A stretch of 64,000 nucleotides of DNA from Bacillus cereus (GCF_025917685.1 NZ_CP089518.1:4729501-4793500), one strand, 5' to 3'; shown: positions 1 through 12,300, numbered from the stretch's first letter. Numbers and translations: made by a program. Notes: generated from the sequence alone by a model not told the origin.

Positions 1-51
1 CAGTTGTACGAGAAAACAAATACTGAATACAATGCATATCATTTTTTTCAT
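1..51 (-). CDS. N-terminus of an exported protein (partial, cut by window edge)
   Basis: Only the first 17 codons are in the window. An ATG at 51-49 follows a GAGGT ribosome binding site by about 6 bases. The residues read MKKMICIVFSICFLVQL, a basic start followed by a hydrophobic run typical of a signal peptide or lipoprotein leader. The gene is divergent from the phosphatase at 185. What it encodes cannot be told from this fragment. Confidence 0.55.
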   Translation of the reverse strand, partial: MKKMICIVFSICFLVQL

Positions 52-184
52 AATTGTACCTCAATTTTTTATTATCCACATTACTTTTCCACATACTTAG
101 ATCACTATGCCCTTTCCAAGAAAAAGGAATTTTTTCCATACTTGTCGAAGTATATATCGTCAACTTGAAAGATGGGGATGAAAT

Positions 185-739
185 ATGAAGAAAATTATTA
201 TAATACGACATTGTTCAGCAACTGGACAAGAGCGTAATGCCGAATTAACAAACGTAGGAAGAGACCAAGCAAACAACCTTGCTACATTCCTCATAGAAAA
301 TAATCTACAAATAGGTCATATTATTTCAAGCCCTTTTGTCCGCGCTATCGATTCTATTCGGCCCTATGCACGCCAAGCTAATTTACCTATTCAAGAAGAT
401 GAACGGTTAGCAGAGCGCATATTAAGCAACGTTCCAATGGATGATTGGATGCAAAAACTAGAATCCACTTTTACAAACATAGATATTGCCTTTTCGGGCG
501 GAGAGTCAACAAAACAAGCAACAGACCGTGCCATCTCACTTATTCAGGAAGTTTTAAAACTAGAGCATGACACAACATTACTCGTTACACACGGCAACTT
601 ACTCACATTAATTTTAAAGCACTTTGATCATACTATTGGCTTTGATGAATGGAAAACTTTAACTAATCCTGATATTTATGAAATTAAACTTGATGAACAA
701 TCTATCATAAAACGATTATGGAAAGCGCCATCCAAGTAA
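185..739 (+). CDS. Histidine phosphatase family protein (phosphoglycerate mutase-like)
   Basis: This 184-residue cytoplasmic protein begins with the phosphohistidine motif RHC (residues 8-10, in IIIIRHCSATG), a variant of the usual RHG. It also has the second conserved histidine late in the chain in LLVTHGN (about 135-141). The family transfers phosphate through a histidine intermediate; the substrate cannot be read from sequence. A GGGGATG ribosome binding site lies just before the ATG. It stands alone, divergent from the partial gene at the window edge. The RHG to RHC change affects a non-catalytic position and activity is still expected. Confidence 0.8.
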   Translation: MKKIIIIRHCSATGQERNAELTNVGRDQANNLATFLIENNLQIGHIISSPFVRAIDSIRPYARQANLPIQEDERLAERILSNVPMDDWMQKLESTFTNIDIAFSGGESTKQATDRAISLIQEVLKLEHDTTLLVTHGNLLTLILKHFDHTIGFDEWKTLTNPDIYEIKLDEQSIIKRLWKAPSK

Positions 740-822
740 TATCCCTTTCCAATACATTCAGTTGACACTGCGAGAAGATATGGTAGGGCTGCAGTAAAAC
801 ATAGAGAGGGGTATCATGCAAT

Positions 823-1302
823 ATGTACGAAGACGTACTTTCTTTACTACATAAAACAAATGCTTCTTATGAAAAATTTGAACACGAACCAGTACTCGAT
901 TATGAGACAGATCGCATCGTTCGTGAAAGGCTCGGCTTACAAGGTACTCCAAGTAAAAGCCTATTTTTAAAATCAAAATCCGGGGAGTACTACGTATTCT
1001 TTACGTTAGAGGGAACTCGTCTCAACCGAGGAGAGATGAAAGAAATAACAGGAGAGAGCTTATCTCTCTGTTCTCCTGACGAGCTAAGAGAAGAGACTGG
1101 CTGTACTCCAGGATGTGTAGCTCCTTTCGGTTATTCACAAGATGTAACGATTATTGTGGACAGTTCAATTTATACTTACAATAAAATTTTAATTACACCT
1201 GGTGTACCTGAATTTACAATTGAATTATCCACAGAGGAATTAAAAAGAATTTTATCAACGTGTCAAAATACAGTTTTAGAGTATAAGAAAAAAGAGAGCT
1301 AA
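823..1302 (+). CDS. YbaK/EbsC family aminoacyl-tRNA deacylase-like protein
   Basis: At 159 residues this matches the single-domain YbaK/ProX editing family, which hydrolyses mischarged aminoacyl-tRNA such as Cys- or Ala-tRNAPro. Family features seen are the early LGLQGTPSKSLFLK segment (about 38-51), with the lysine equivalent to the catalytic one of YbaK, and the GCTPGCVAPFG loop (about 91-101). A TTGACA -35-like box lies at 763-768 and a GAGAGGGG ribosome binding site about 10 bases before the ATG. The stop codon lies inside a terminator shared with the converging lipA. The exact tRNA substrate is not determinable. Confidence 0.8.
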   Translation: MYEDVLSLLHKTNASYEKFEHEPVLDYETDRIVRERLGLQGTPSKSLFLKSKSGEYYVFFTLEGTRLNRGEMKEITGESLSLCSPDELREETGCTPGCVAPFGYSQDVTIIVDSSIYTYNKILITPGVPEFTIELSTEELKRILSTCQNTVLEYKKKES

Positions 1303-1320
1303 TCATTAGCTCTCTTTTTT
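1290..1320. terminator. Bidirectional intrinsic terminator between ybaK-like gene and lipA
   Basis: The inverted repeat AAAGAGAGCTAA / TTAGCTCTCTTT has a two-base loop, with T-runs on both strands. It ends the converging genes on each side. Confidence 0.85.
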
Positions 1321-1322
1321 CA

Positions 1323-2219
1323 CTATTTCGCTTCTGCTGTTTTTTCTTTTGCAGAACGTACTTGCTCGTCCGCATGATAAGAAGAACGTACAAGTGGACC
1401 AGCTTCACAGTGGCTAAATCCTTTGCTAAGTGCAATTTCTTTAAGCTCTGCAAATTCTGCTGGTGGATAATATTTAAGAACTGGTAAATGCTTCTTAGAT
1501 GGTTGTAGATATTGTCCAAGAGTTAAAATATCCACATTGTTTGCACGTAAGTCATCCATTGCTTCAATTAAATCTTCTCTTGTTTCTCCTAAGCCCACCA
1601 TAATGCTCGATTTAGTTGGAATATCAGGCTGCATTTCTTTTGCTCGACGTAAAAACTCTAATGAACGGTCATATTTTGCTCTAGCGCGAACTCGGTTAGA
1701 TAATCGACGTACTGTTTCAATGTTATGGTTCAAAATATCTGGTTTTGCATCCATTAACATTTTTAAGTTTTCTTCTACCCCACCCATATCAGATGGTAAT
1801 ACTTCGATAGACGTGAATGGATTTTTACGACGTACAGCGCGTACTGTTTCAGCGAAAACAGCTGCTCCGCCGTCCTTTAAATCATCACGTGCAACCGCTG
1901 TTATAACAACGTGTTTTAAGCCCATTTGTACTACAGAATCTGCTACGCGTTCTGGCTCTTGTAAATCAAGCTCAGTTGGCAAGCCTGTTTTAACCGCACA
2001 AAAACGACAAGCACGTGTACAAACCGCACCTAAAATCATAAATGTTGCTGTTTTCCTTACAGCCCAGCATTCATGAATATTCGGACATTTCGCTTCTTCA
2101 CAAACGGTATGAAGATTTTTAGAACGCATCATTTTCTTTAAGCCTGTATAGTTTTCATTCGTGTTTAACTTAATTTTCAACCATTCGGGCTTGCGCTTAT
2201 ACTCTGTTTGTTTTGTCAT
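1323..2219 (-). CDS. lipA: Lipoyl synthase (radical SAM)
   Basis: LipA inserts two sulfurs into octanoyl groups bound to lipoyl domains, such as GcvH and the E2 subunits, using SAM and two [4Fe-4S] clusters. Both cluster motifs are present: C40, C45, C51 for the auxiliary cluster, and C67, C71, C74 (CTRACRFC) for the radical-SAM cluster. The family C-terminal RSSYH motif is also there. I chose the ATG at 2219 (298 residues, the usual Bacillus length), 9 bases after GCGGAG, over a TTG three codons upstream. Its neighbours lytH-yunB-yunC-yunD give the B. subtilis yutB-yun order. Confidence 0.96.
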   Translation of the reverse strand: MTKQTEYKRKPEWLKIKLNTNENYTGLKKMMRSKNLHTVCEEAKCPNIHECWAVRKTATFMILGAVCTRACRFCAVKTGLPTELDLQEPERVADSVVQMGLKHVVITAVARDDLKDGGAAVFAETVRAVRRKNPFTSIEVLPSDMGGVEENLKMLMDAKPDILNHNIETVRRLSNRVRARAKYDRSLEFLRRAKEMQPDIPTKSSIMVGLGETREDLIEAMDDLRANNVDILTLGQYLQPSKKHLPVLKYYPPAEFAELKEIALSKGFSHCEAGPLVRSSYHADEQVRSAKEKTAEAK

Positions 2220-2408
2220 GGTTATCAACTCCGCACAATATGAAATAGTTTACCGTGTTCGCTTCTTTCAATGTAACATATCTATTCTAACGTATGAAAG
2301 CGATTTGCTCAAATGAAGATTCTAAGATTTTTTCCAATCGTTCCCTATAATGAAATACTCCGTATATCCCACACTAAAAAGAGTGATGTTGTGAAAGGAG
2401 TCTATTTC

Positions 2409-3392
2409 ATGCTTCGAAAAATTTCTCTTTTGCTTTCGATTTGCTTTCTTCTCCACCAAAACATCGCTTACGGTGAAGATAATCAGCAAAGCATATATGA
2501 AAAGCGCATGGCACTATATAAAGAAACTGAGCAATCTTCAGGCATTCCGTGGTATTACTTAGCTGCAATGGATCAATACGAAAGAAACATACGGAGCGTA
2601 AGAAAGGATATTCCGAAAAAACCAGATGCCATCATTTCCCTTTATTTTAAACCTGAAATATGGGCTGGACCTGTTAATAGTAACGATACTCTCCCCCATA
2701 CGATTTCTCTATTTGGCGGAATGGGTTTAGATGGTGACAAAGATGGATTTGCAAATGCAAATAACGACCGTGATCTTCTGCATACCGCAGCAACTATTTT
2801 AAAGAAACAGGGAACGTCAGAAGACCATATTAACATTATGCTTTGGGAATATTATAGACGTGCAAAAACAGTTGAATTAATTACAGAATACGCCCGAATT
2901 TATAAACATTATGGACGTATTAATTTAGAAGGAAATGCTTTCCCTCTCCCAATCCACAGTGACAATAGCTACCGTAGTACTTTTGGAGCTGGAAGAAGTT
3001 TTGGTGGAAGACGAATTCATGAAGGAACCGATATCTTTGCCAGATATGGCGTACCCGTAAGATCCACTTGCTATGGCGTCATTGAAACAAAAGGATGGAA
3101 TCGTCTTGGCGGATGGCGCATTGGTATTCGTGACCTTCATAATAATTATCACTATTACGCTCATTTAGGCGGGTTCTCTAAAGAAATACAGCTCGGACAA
3201 ATTGTCGAGCCAGGAAAAGTAATCGGATTTGTCGGTAGCACTGGTTACGGTCCTCCTGGCACAGCTGGAAAATTCCCGCCCCACCTACATTTCGGCATGT
3301 ATAAAGACAACGGTTATACAGAATGGGCTTTCGATCCATACATGCATTTAAGTCTTTGGGAGCGAAAAGAACGCGCGAATACAAAACGATAA
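2409..3392 (+). CDS. lytH: Secreted M23 (LytM-type) metallo-endopeptidase, LytH-like
   Basis: LytH in B. subtilis is the sporulation L-Ala-D-Glu peptidase that trims cortex peptidoglycan. This 327-residue protein has a signal peptide (MLRKISLLLSICFLL) and a C-terminal LytM domain with zinc ligands in HEGTDIFARYG (about 200-210) and in HLHFGMY (about 298-304). The ATG at 2409 follows GAAAGGAG at good spacing. An in-frame ATG at 2313 would add 32 residues in front of the signal peptide and is unlikely. Position between lipA and yunB supports the lytH assignment. The precise bond cleaved is inferred from the orthologue. Confidence 0.85.
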   Translation: MLRKISLLLSICFLLHQNIAYGEDNQQSIYEKRMALYKETEQSSGIPWYYLAAMDQYERNIRSVRKDIPKKPDAIISLYFKPEIWAGPVNSNDTLPHTISLFGGMGLDGDKDGFANANNDRDLLHTAATILKKQGTSEDHINIMLWEYYRRAKTVELITEYARIYKHYGRINLEGNAFPLPIHSDNSYRSTFGAGRSFGGRRIHEGTDIFARYGVPVRSTCYGVIETKGWNRLGGWRIGIRDLHNNYHYYAHLGGFSKEIQLGQIVEPGKVIGFVGSTGYGPPGTAGKFPPHLHFGMYKDNGYTEWAFDPYMHLSLWERKERANTKR

Positions 3393-3420
3393 CCGTAGCA
3401 CATTGCTACGGTTATTTTTT
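3391..3420 (+). terminator. Intrinsic terminator of lytH
   Basis: The stem AACCGTAGC / GCTACGGTT is followed by six or more T residues, starting directly at the stop codon. Confidence 0.85.
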
Positions 3421-3573
3421 ATCCCGCTATTTGTGGGCAGTAAGACCCCTACCTCAAAATCCAGCGAAAGCAAAGAAGTTCGCTAGGGCTCGGGCTGCCC
3501 GTAAAAGCCCGATTGGTGAGGGCTAATAATCAGTGGGGGACGAAGCCCCCCACTGATTAAAATTTCACTTTAT
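3418..3573. repeat. bcr1-type dispersed repeat, full length, flanked by TTTAT
   Basis: An element of about 155 bp begins with TTTATCCCGC and ends with TTTCACTTTAT, so TTTAT lies at both ends (3418-3422 and 3569-3573). It ends in a stable hairpin (CAGTGGGGG / CCCCCACTG, 3531-3555). Shorter relatives lie at 57769-57842 and 62761-62839. From memory, this matches the bcr1 elements of the B. cereus group, described as mobile with TTTAT duplications. It sits between lytH and yunB and may also act as the 3' hairpin of yunB. Confidence 0.75.
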
Positions 3574-3578
3574 ATTCG

Positions 3579-4310
3579 CTAACTATCCGTTTTCTTTTTA
3601 TCTGGTACAACAACACTTCCGCTTCCGTAATAAGTAGGCACCTCACCTTGAACAATGCGCGTCGCAATCGGAATGTTTTGCTTCACCGTAATTTCCTTCG
3701 TGCGTAACGGAATCATAACTTGTAACGTCACTTCCACCTCCATAATAATTTTGATCGCTGTGTTATTAATTCCTTGCGGCTCAACTAACTGTTTAATATC
3801 CGTATTCACATGGCCAATTGGCGTAAAATTAATCGGAATATTTGGTCCTATATTACCAAGAAGCGCATTATCGGTTATGCGTCCAAAAGGAACTGACATA
3901 GATACCCCATTCTCTTCAAAAACACCAAGTGCTTTCGTATCCCCTTTTTCTACTTGTTGTAAATATTTCTCTATGTATTCAGTCGTCGATGTTAATATTT
4001 CATTTACTTGTTTTGTATTTAAATCAATTGTAGATACTTTCCCGTTCCTATCCGTTTGTACTTTCATTAATGAATCTACATCAAACCCTTCATTAATTCG
4101 GTCTTTTACCGCTTTCGTCATAACTGCTGTCGCCATTTTATGCGTCTCTGTTTCCCCATACTTAATTAACGTTGGTTGAATACTTTTATTTACAATCCAT
4201 AATCCTTGAACTACCATTACGATAAAAATGATAAACGAAATAAGCAGTATATACCGAAAGGAAATCGGTCCCCTTCGAAACCGCGAATTTTTCGAACGAA
4301 ATATGCTCAT
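3579..4310 (-). CDS. yunB: Sporulation protein YunB family
   Basis: This 243-residue protein has one N-terminal membrane helix (about residues 19-43, ILLISFIIFIVMVVQGLWIV) after a basic start, and an extracytoplasmic remainder. YunB of B. subtilis is a mother-cell protein whose mutants form abnormal spores; its biochemical role is unknown. The neighbours match the B. subtilis order. A bcr1 repeat ends only 5 bp downstream of the stop codon. Confidence 0.88.
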   Translation of the reverse strand: MSIFRSKNSRFRRGPISFRYILLISFIIFIVMVVQGLWIVNKSIQPTLIKYGETETHKMATAVMTKAVKDRINEGFDVDSLMKVQTDRNGKVSTIDLNTKQVNEILTSTTEYIEKYLQQVEKGDTKALGVFEENGVSMSVPFGRITDNALLGNIGPNIPINFTPIGHVNTDIKQLVEPQGINNTAIKIIMEVEVTLQVMIPLRTKEITVKQNIPIATRIVQGEVPTYYGSGSVVVPDKKKTDS

Positions 4311-4365
4311 AAGAAAACCCTCCTTCTTATATTATTTCTATGCAAGAAAGAGGGACGATATATGC

Positions 4366-4668
4366 TTATCTCATTTTTAATAGTGCATCTTTTCCGATTG
4401 TGCCGGCCGTAATGCCTAAAGCTTCGGCTTCAATCGTTACTGATTCCAGCGGTGCTTCAAGAAGTTGTTCAATCGTTCTTACACCAACCGCACGGCCAGC
4501 AATAATTCCTCGATCTCCTAACTTCTCATTTAAAAGACCTACATCTAATGCACCGCACATAATATATCCTTTATCGCTCATTACAGCTAGCAAATTTGTC
4601 TTTGGAAGTTTGACGCTAACGGCAATAAACGTATAGTTATCGATTATAATAGGCTCTACATTAACCAT
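4366..4668 (-). CDS. yunC: YunC family protein (DUF1805)
   Basis: This small soluble protein has 100 residues, the family's usual length. The DUF1805 pattern is visible in SDKGYIMCGALDVGLLNEKLGDR and the following GRAVGVRT. The function of the family is unknown. The ATG follows GAGAGGAGTG. It lies 65 bp downstream of yunD on the same strand, so co-transcription is likely, with yunB following. Confidence 0.88.
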   Translation of the reverse strand: MVNVEPIIIDNYTFIAVSVKLPKTNLLAVMSDKGYIMCGALDVGLLNEKLGDRGIIAGRAVGVRTIEQLLEAPLESVTIEAEALGITAGTIGKDALLKMR

Positions 4669-4733
4669 AGTTCACACTCCTCTCTTTCTTATCTGTATGA
4701 CAAGAGAAAAATGAGTGTTACACGTTAACTAGC

Positions 4734-6149
4734 CTATAGTTTGACGGAAAATGTATGAGTTATCAACATGTCTGTTAACACATCTCTAAGTAGTTCTGGC
4801 ATATAATATTGCTTATGAGAAAGTGTGGATAGCTCTGGGTATAAGTATCCAAACGTAAACATATCAATCGTTCCTACCGTATATATACGATCTAACTCCA
4901 GTGATTTCCCGTTAATCAATACATCTTCCAGTAAAATTTTATTCCCAGGAATCGTATCTGGAATCACTTCTAAACCATCGTAAATCATTTTCCCCATTAC
5001 TTTTCCGCGAAATCCGAATCCTTTCACCTCAAGATTCTCCATATTCGGACGGCGTGCTTTCAAAATAACTTCTCTTAACGTCTTCCCTGGCACTTTTAAT
5101 AAACATGGATTAATTGGATGTGGACAAATTCGATGAATATCTCCGCGCGTCACAACGCCTTCATTTAATCCCTCAAGTAGTACACCAGCGTTCACCATTC
5201 CAATATCTGCATTACACCACTCTTTAAGCGCACTTGCCAACATATGAGAAAACGTCGTCTCCTTAAACCAATCAACCGGCAATGATTCTTTTAAATGAAC
5301 GACAGGCTCAGCCATTATCTGTTTACTTTCTTCCTGCAGCATTTCAATTGTGGATAACGGCTCGCTATAAGCACCTAACCGTTCTGTCTTAATCGCTCTA
5401 CCGTCTTTTTTCAACAGTCTCTTCGTCTCTTTATCCACAGTAAGCTGAACGTGACCAACGTAATGTCCCCACTTTTCACAACAGCAAAGCAAGGTATCAT
5501 TTACAAGAACGCCACGCTCAAATAAATGATGCGTATGTGCACCTAAAATAACATCTATATCATAATGCTCCGCCATATACTCATCCATACTTTTTCCAAG
5601 ATGAGAAAGCACAACCGTAATATGAGCTGTATCCTTAACTTCTTCTAAAATAGACTCTAAATGGATGATTGGATCTTCAATATGCCAATCTAACATATGA
5701 TAAAACTCTGGATAAGCTACCGTTAACCCAATAAAGGCAACCGTAATCCCATCTGTCGTTGTATGTAATTTATAAGGCTGCGCCCACGCCGGACGTACAC
5801 CTTCTTTTTCAAATAAATTCGCTACAAGCACCTCAAACCCAGCATCATCATATAGACGATTCAAATGCTCTTTCGCTAACGTAATTCCTTCATTATTTCC
5901 GATCGTTACATAATCATATAACGCCTCATTTAATAACCTCGTATTCCCAAGTCCATTTGTCGCTTCCGAAATACTATGAAAACGATCCACATGATCGCCA
6001 ATATCTACAGTTAAAACAGCCTCTCCCGCTGCCTGTCTTCGCTTTTTCTCTCCTTGTACAAACCGAGAAATTTGTGGCCAATTTTCAAAATGACTATGTA
6101 TATCGTTTGTATGATAAAGGTGGATGATTGTTTCTTTATTTATATTCAG
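4734..6149 (-). CDS. yunD: YunD-like bifunctional metallophosphatase/5'-nucleotidase, CTG start
   Basis: This is a two-domain phosphoesterase of the 5'-nucleotidase superfamily. The metal-binding motifs run in order: TNDIHSH (about residues 12-18), DIGDH (about 48-52), GNNEG, VLSHLG and GAHTHH. A C-terminal substrate domain follows. The first ATG/GTG codon (GTG at 5990) would remove the essential NDIHSH motif. The open frame continues upstream with good similarity to a CTG codon at 6149-6147, 8 bases after AGGAGG, giving 471 residues. I therefore call CTG as the start. No signal peptide is seen, so it is probably cytoplasmic. Confidence 0.85.
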   Translation of the reverse strand: MNINKETIIHLYHTNDIHSHFENWPQISRFVQGEKKRRQAAGEAVLTVDIGDHVDRFHSISEATNGLGNTRLLNEALYDYVTIGNNEGITLAKEHLNRLYDDAGFEVLVANLFEKEGVRPAWAQPYKLHTTTDGITVAFIGLTVAYPEFYHMLDWHIEDPIIHLESILEEVKDTAHITVVLSHLGKSMDEYMAEHYDIDVILGAHTHHLFERGVLVNDTLLCCCEKWGHYVGHVQLTVDKETKRLLKKDGRAIKTERLGAYSEPLSTIEMLQEESKQIMAEPVVHLKESLPVDWFKETTFSHMLASALKEWCNADIGMVNAGVLLEGLNEGVVTRGDIHRICPHPINPCLLKVPGKTLREVILKARRPNMENLEVKGFGFRGKVMGKMIYDGLEVIPDTIPGNKILLEDVLINGKSLELDRIYTVGTIDMFTFGYLYPELSTLSHKQYYMPELLRDVLTDMLITHTFSVKL

Positions 6150-6600
6150 AGAAAAAACCTCCTCTCAGTTCCTTACTGCCATTTACGCTATACGTACGCA
6201 ATAATCCTGTAAATACTTTTCGTCTTTTCTTGCTATTTTACATTGTACTCGCATTGTGAGAAAAAGCAAAAGATTGTCCTTTTCATATGAGAAACTTTAT
6301 TTTTTCTAGCTTGTGGATTCTTTGCTGGGTTTGTCAGTATCTTAGCCTCAATTACTTTTTGTTGGTCGCCTTATATATAAGTGCTTCTCTCCCATTTGAA
6401 TGTTGAGGGGTATATTCCCCTCTCCGCGATGTCGTAATTTGTTGATAAGTCGATATTCCTTGTCGACACGTCGATATATTGGAATAATCGCTGATATATT
6501 CCAAGTTGTGGTCGATATATTTGAAAAATCGCCGATATATTTAACTGAACACCCACCTAGGTATCCTTTACCAAGCCAAAACAAATCCGCAAAACAAAAA
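6150..6600. other. Intergenic region with phased GATAT repeats, no gene seen
   Basis: Between yunD and the suf operon there is no convincing coding region. At 6451-6541 five copies of (C/T)GATAT(ATT) start at 6451, 6472, 6492, 6513 and 6533, so they are 20-21 bp apart on the same face of the helix. Short open frames here have no ribosome binding site. Confidence 0.6.
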
Positions 6601-6623
6601 AGCGCCCTGCATAGCAGGGCGCT
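6591..6623 (-). terminator. Terminator of the suf operon
   Basis: The stem GCGCCCTGC / GCAGGGCGC (6602-6622) is followed on the minus strand by a T-run. It lies about 260 bp past sufB, with dispersed repeats in between. Confidence 0.75.
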
Positions 6624-6626
6624 TCC

Positions 6627-6878
6627 ACTTTATCTATTATCCAGTTCCAGCGGCTAGAATGTTCGGTGGCTTCACTTCTTCCTATGAGGCAAAAAGCGCC
6701 TCTACGTCAGAAGCTCCATCCCCCTCACATTCTGGACGAGCCGCTTCCACTTTAAATATTGTCCAGCTTCGCCTCCTAGACCCTCATGTCTAAGAACCTT
6801 CCGCACCAGAAGATAAAAAAGCATCTTCTGTGCGAAAGAACCTTAGCCAACGGGTCTGAACAGTCGGCTCCGCATTTC
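6627..6878. repeat. Dispersed repeat pair (about 120 bp units)
   Basis: The first unit (about 6627-6760) contains CCAGCGGCTAGAATGTTC, GAGGCAAAAAGCGCCTC and GAGCCGCTTCC. The second (about 6765-6878) contains CAGCTTCGCCTCCTAGACC and a hairpin near 6808-6836. The same sequences occur, in either orientation, near 15.7, 17.5-17.8 and 27.4 kb. No coding capacity is seen. The repeat lies in the 3' untranslated part of the suf transcript. Confidence 0.75.
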
Positions 6879-6881
6879 TAT

Positions 6882-8279
6882 TTAACCAATAGAACCTTCC
6901 ATCTCAAACTTGATTAGGCGGTTCATTTCAACTGCGTATTCCATTGGAAGTTCGCGAGTGAATGGCTCGATGAAGCCCATTACGATCATTTCTGTAGCTT
7001 CTTGCTCAGAAATACCACGGCTCATTAGGTAGAATAATTGTTCTTCTGATACTTTCGATACTTTCGCTTCGTGCTCAAGTGAAACGTAATCGTTTTTGAT
7101 TTCGTTGTAAGGAATTGTATCAGATGTAGATTGGTTATCCATGATTAACGTGTCACACTCGATGTTAGAGCGAGAGTTTTTCGCTTTTGGTCCGAATTGT
7201 ACGATACCACGGTAAGTTACTTTACCACCATGCTTCGCAATCGATTTAGAAACGATTGTTGAAGACGTGTTTGGTGCTAAGTGAATCATTTTCGCACCAG
7301 CATCTTGGTGTTGGCCTTTACCAGCAATCGCGATAGATAATGTTAAACCACGAGCGCCTTCGCCTTTTAAGATAACTGCTGGGTATTTCATCGTTAATTT
7401 AGATCCGATGTTACCGTCAATCCATTCCATCGTTGCGTTTTCTTCACAAACCGCACGTTTTGTAACTAGGTTATATACGTTGTTCGCCCAGTTTTGGATT
7501 GTTGTATAACGGCAATATGCATCTTTCTTAATGATGATTTCTACTACCGCACTATGAAGTGAGTTAGTCGTGTAAACAGGTGCTGTACAACCTTCTACGT
7601 AGTGTACGTGTGCGCCTTCGTCTACGATGATAAGCGTACGCTCGAATTGTCCCATATTTTCAGAGTTAATACGGAAATACGCTTGAAGTGGTGTATCAAC
7701 TTTAATACCTTTTGGAACGTAGATGAATGATCCACCAGACCAAACTGCAGAGTTTAATGCAGAGAATTTGTTGTCTGTTGGTGGGATTACTTTTCCGAAA
7801 TGCTCACGGAAAATATCTTCGTTCTCTTTTAATGCGCTATCTGTATCTTTGAAGACGATTCCTAGAGCCTCTAGGTCTTCTTTCATGTTGTGGTATACAA
7901 CTTCAGATTCGTACTGTGCAGATACACCAGCTAAATATTTTTGCTCAGCTTCAGGAATACCTAATTTATCAAATGTAGCCTTAATTTCCTCAGGTACTTC
8001 ATCCCAAGACTTCTCAGATTTCTCAGATGGTTTTACGTAGTACGTAATTTCATCGAAATCTAAGTCGTTTAAGTCGCCGCCCCATTGTGGCATTGGCATT
8101 TCATAGAACTTATCCAGTGATTTTAAACGGAAGTCTAACATCCACTGTGGTTCTTCTTTCATACGTGAAATCTCTTCTACGATTTCTTTTGTTAAACCGC
8201 GTCCAGCACGGAAAATCGAAACGTCTTTGTCTTTGAAACCATATTTATAATCGCCGATATCTGGCAGTTGCTTCGCCAT
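6882..8279 (-). CDS. sufB: Fe-S cluster assembly scaffold SufB
   Basis: SufB (465 residues) forms the SufBC2D scaffold on which Fe-S clusters are built with sulfur from SufS/SufU. The family beta-helix segment and the conserved late region [17 protein letters not shown] are clear. A cysteine in HYVEGCTAP is in the expected part of the chain. It is the last gene of sufC-sufD-sufS-sufU-sufB, 48 bp after sufU, with a GGAGGG ribosome binding site. The product acts in the cytoplasm. Confidence 0.97.
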   Translation of the reverse strand: MAKQLPDIGDYKYGFKDKDVSIFRAGRGLTKEIVEEISRMKEEPQWMLDFRLKSLDKFYEMPMPQWGGDLNDLDFDEITYYVKPSEKSEKSWDEVPEEIKATFDKLGIPEAEQKYLAGVSAQYESEVVYHNMKEDLEALGIVFKDTDSALKENEDIFREHFGKVIPPTDNKFSALNSAVWSGGSFIYVPKGIKVDTPLQAYFRINSENMGQFERTLIIVDEGAHVHYVEGCTAPVYTTNSLHSAVVEIIIKKDAYCRYTTIQNWANNVYNLVTKRAVCEENATMEWIDGNIGSKLTMKYPAVILKGEGARGLTLSIAIAGKGQHQDAGAKMIHLAPNTSSTIVSKSIAKHGGKVTYRGIVQFGPKAKNSRSNIECDTLIMDNQSTSDTIPYNEIKNDYVSLEHEAKVSKVSEEQLFYLMSRGISEQEATEMIVMGFIEPFTRELPMEYAVEMNRLIKFEMEGSIG

Positions 8280-8327
8280 GTTGGTGTGTCCCTCCTTATA
8301 TAACCTCGTTTTTAGGAACCTTTAACA

Positions 8328-11261
<2,934 letters not shown>

Positions 11262-11276
11262 GTTTATGCTCCTCTC

Positions 11277-12062
11277 TTACGCTTCTTGCTCTGCTGTTTC
11301 GTCTTCAATACCTAATTCTTTTTTAATCCAGTCGTAACCTTCAGCTTCTAGACGTTGTGCAAGCTCAGGGCCACCAGATTTAACGATACGACCGTTCATC
11401 ATAACGTGAACGAAATCTGGAGTGATGTAGTTTAATAAACGTTGGTAATGCGTAATCATTAGGCAACCGAACTCTTCGCCGCGCATTTGGTTAATACCTT
11501 TAGATACAACTTTTAATGCATCGATATCAAGACCTGAGTCGATTTCATCTAAGATTGCGATTTTTGGCTCAATCATCATTAATTGAAGAATTTCGTTACG
11601 TTTTTTCTCTCCACCAGAGAAACCTTCGTTTAAGTAACGTTGTGCCATTTCTGGATCCATTTCTAGGAATTCCATGTTTTTATCTAAAGTACGGATAAAT
11701 TTCATAAGAGAAATTTCATCGCCTTCTTCACGACGTGCATTAATTGCAGAACGTAAGAAGTCAGCGTTTGTTACTCCGCTAATTTCACTTGGATATTGCA
11801 TTGCTAAGAATAGACCTGCTTGTGCGCGCTCGTCTACTTCCATTTCTAATACATCTTCACCGTCGATGATGATGCTACCTTCTGTTACTTCATACTTTGG
11901 GTGACCCATAATCGCAGAAGATAAAGTTGATTTACCTGTTCCGTTAGGTCCCATAATTGCGTGGATTTCTCCACCCTTTACTTCAAGGTTTACACCTTTT
12001 AAAATTTCTTTGCCATCAATTGATACGTGTAAGTCTTTCACCGTTAATGTAGAACCAGCCAT
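11277..12062 (-). CDS. sufC: Fe-S cluster assembly ATPase SufC
   Basis: SufC (261 residues) is an ABC-type ATPase that drives the SufB-SufD scaffold and is not a membrane transporter. It has Walker A GPNGTGKSTL (about 38-47), the signature FSGGEKKR (about 148-155), and Walker B IAILDEIDSGLD. It is the first gene of the suf operon, with a GGAGGT site. The 240 bp upstream presumably hold the promoter, though no clear operator was recognised there. Confidence 0.97.
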   Translation of the reverse strand: MAGSTLTVKDLHVSIDGKEILKGVNLEVKGGEIHAIMGPNGTGKSTLSSAIMGHPKYEVTEGSIIIDGEDVLEMEVDERAQAGLFLAMQYPSEISGVTNADFLRSAINARREEGDEISLMKFIRTLDKNMEFLEMDPEMAQRYLNEGFSGGEKKRNEILQLMMIEPKIAILDEIDSGLDIDALKVVSKGINQMRGEEFGCLMITHYQRLLNYITPDFVHVMMNGRIVKSGGPELAQRLEAEGYDWIKKELGIEDETAEQEA

Positions 12063-12269
12063 CTCAATACCTCCATTAATCCTATATATACATTTTAAAA
12101 ATTACTAAAACGTTCATATTCTCATTTTATTCTCATTCTAATCTTATATCAAATAAAATGATATCGCAAACGATGAAAAAATGTAACAATTTTTTCACAA
12201 ATGTATATAAGTATTTCCCTTGCATCCTTATATGATACACCTTTCTTCTTATTTATATAAAGAAAAAAG

Positions 12270-12287
12270 AACTGGGAAATTCCCAAT
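12270..12287 (-). terminator. Terminator of the met importer operon
   Basis: The short stem ATTGGGAA / TTCCCAGT is followed on the minus strand by TCTTTTTTCTTT, just past the distal metQ stop. Confidence 0.7.
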
Positions 12288-12300
12288 CCTTTCCTTGTAC

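Noticed and set aside
1537..2076. 179-residue plus-strand open frame
   Set aside because: It is antisense to lipA and has no ribosome binding site.
3323..3526. 67-residue open frame across the lytH end and bcr1 element
   Set aside because: It is out of frame with lytH, crosses a terminator and enters a repeat.
6451..6541. CRISPR-like array
   Set aside because: The repeated core is only 6-9 bases, the units are 20-21 bp in total, there are no spacers of normal length and no cas genes are in the window.
6371..6556. 61-residue minus-strand open frame through the GATAT array
   Set aside because: The repetitive peptide simply reflects the DNA repeat, and no ribosome binding site precedes it.
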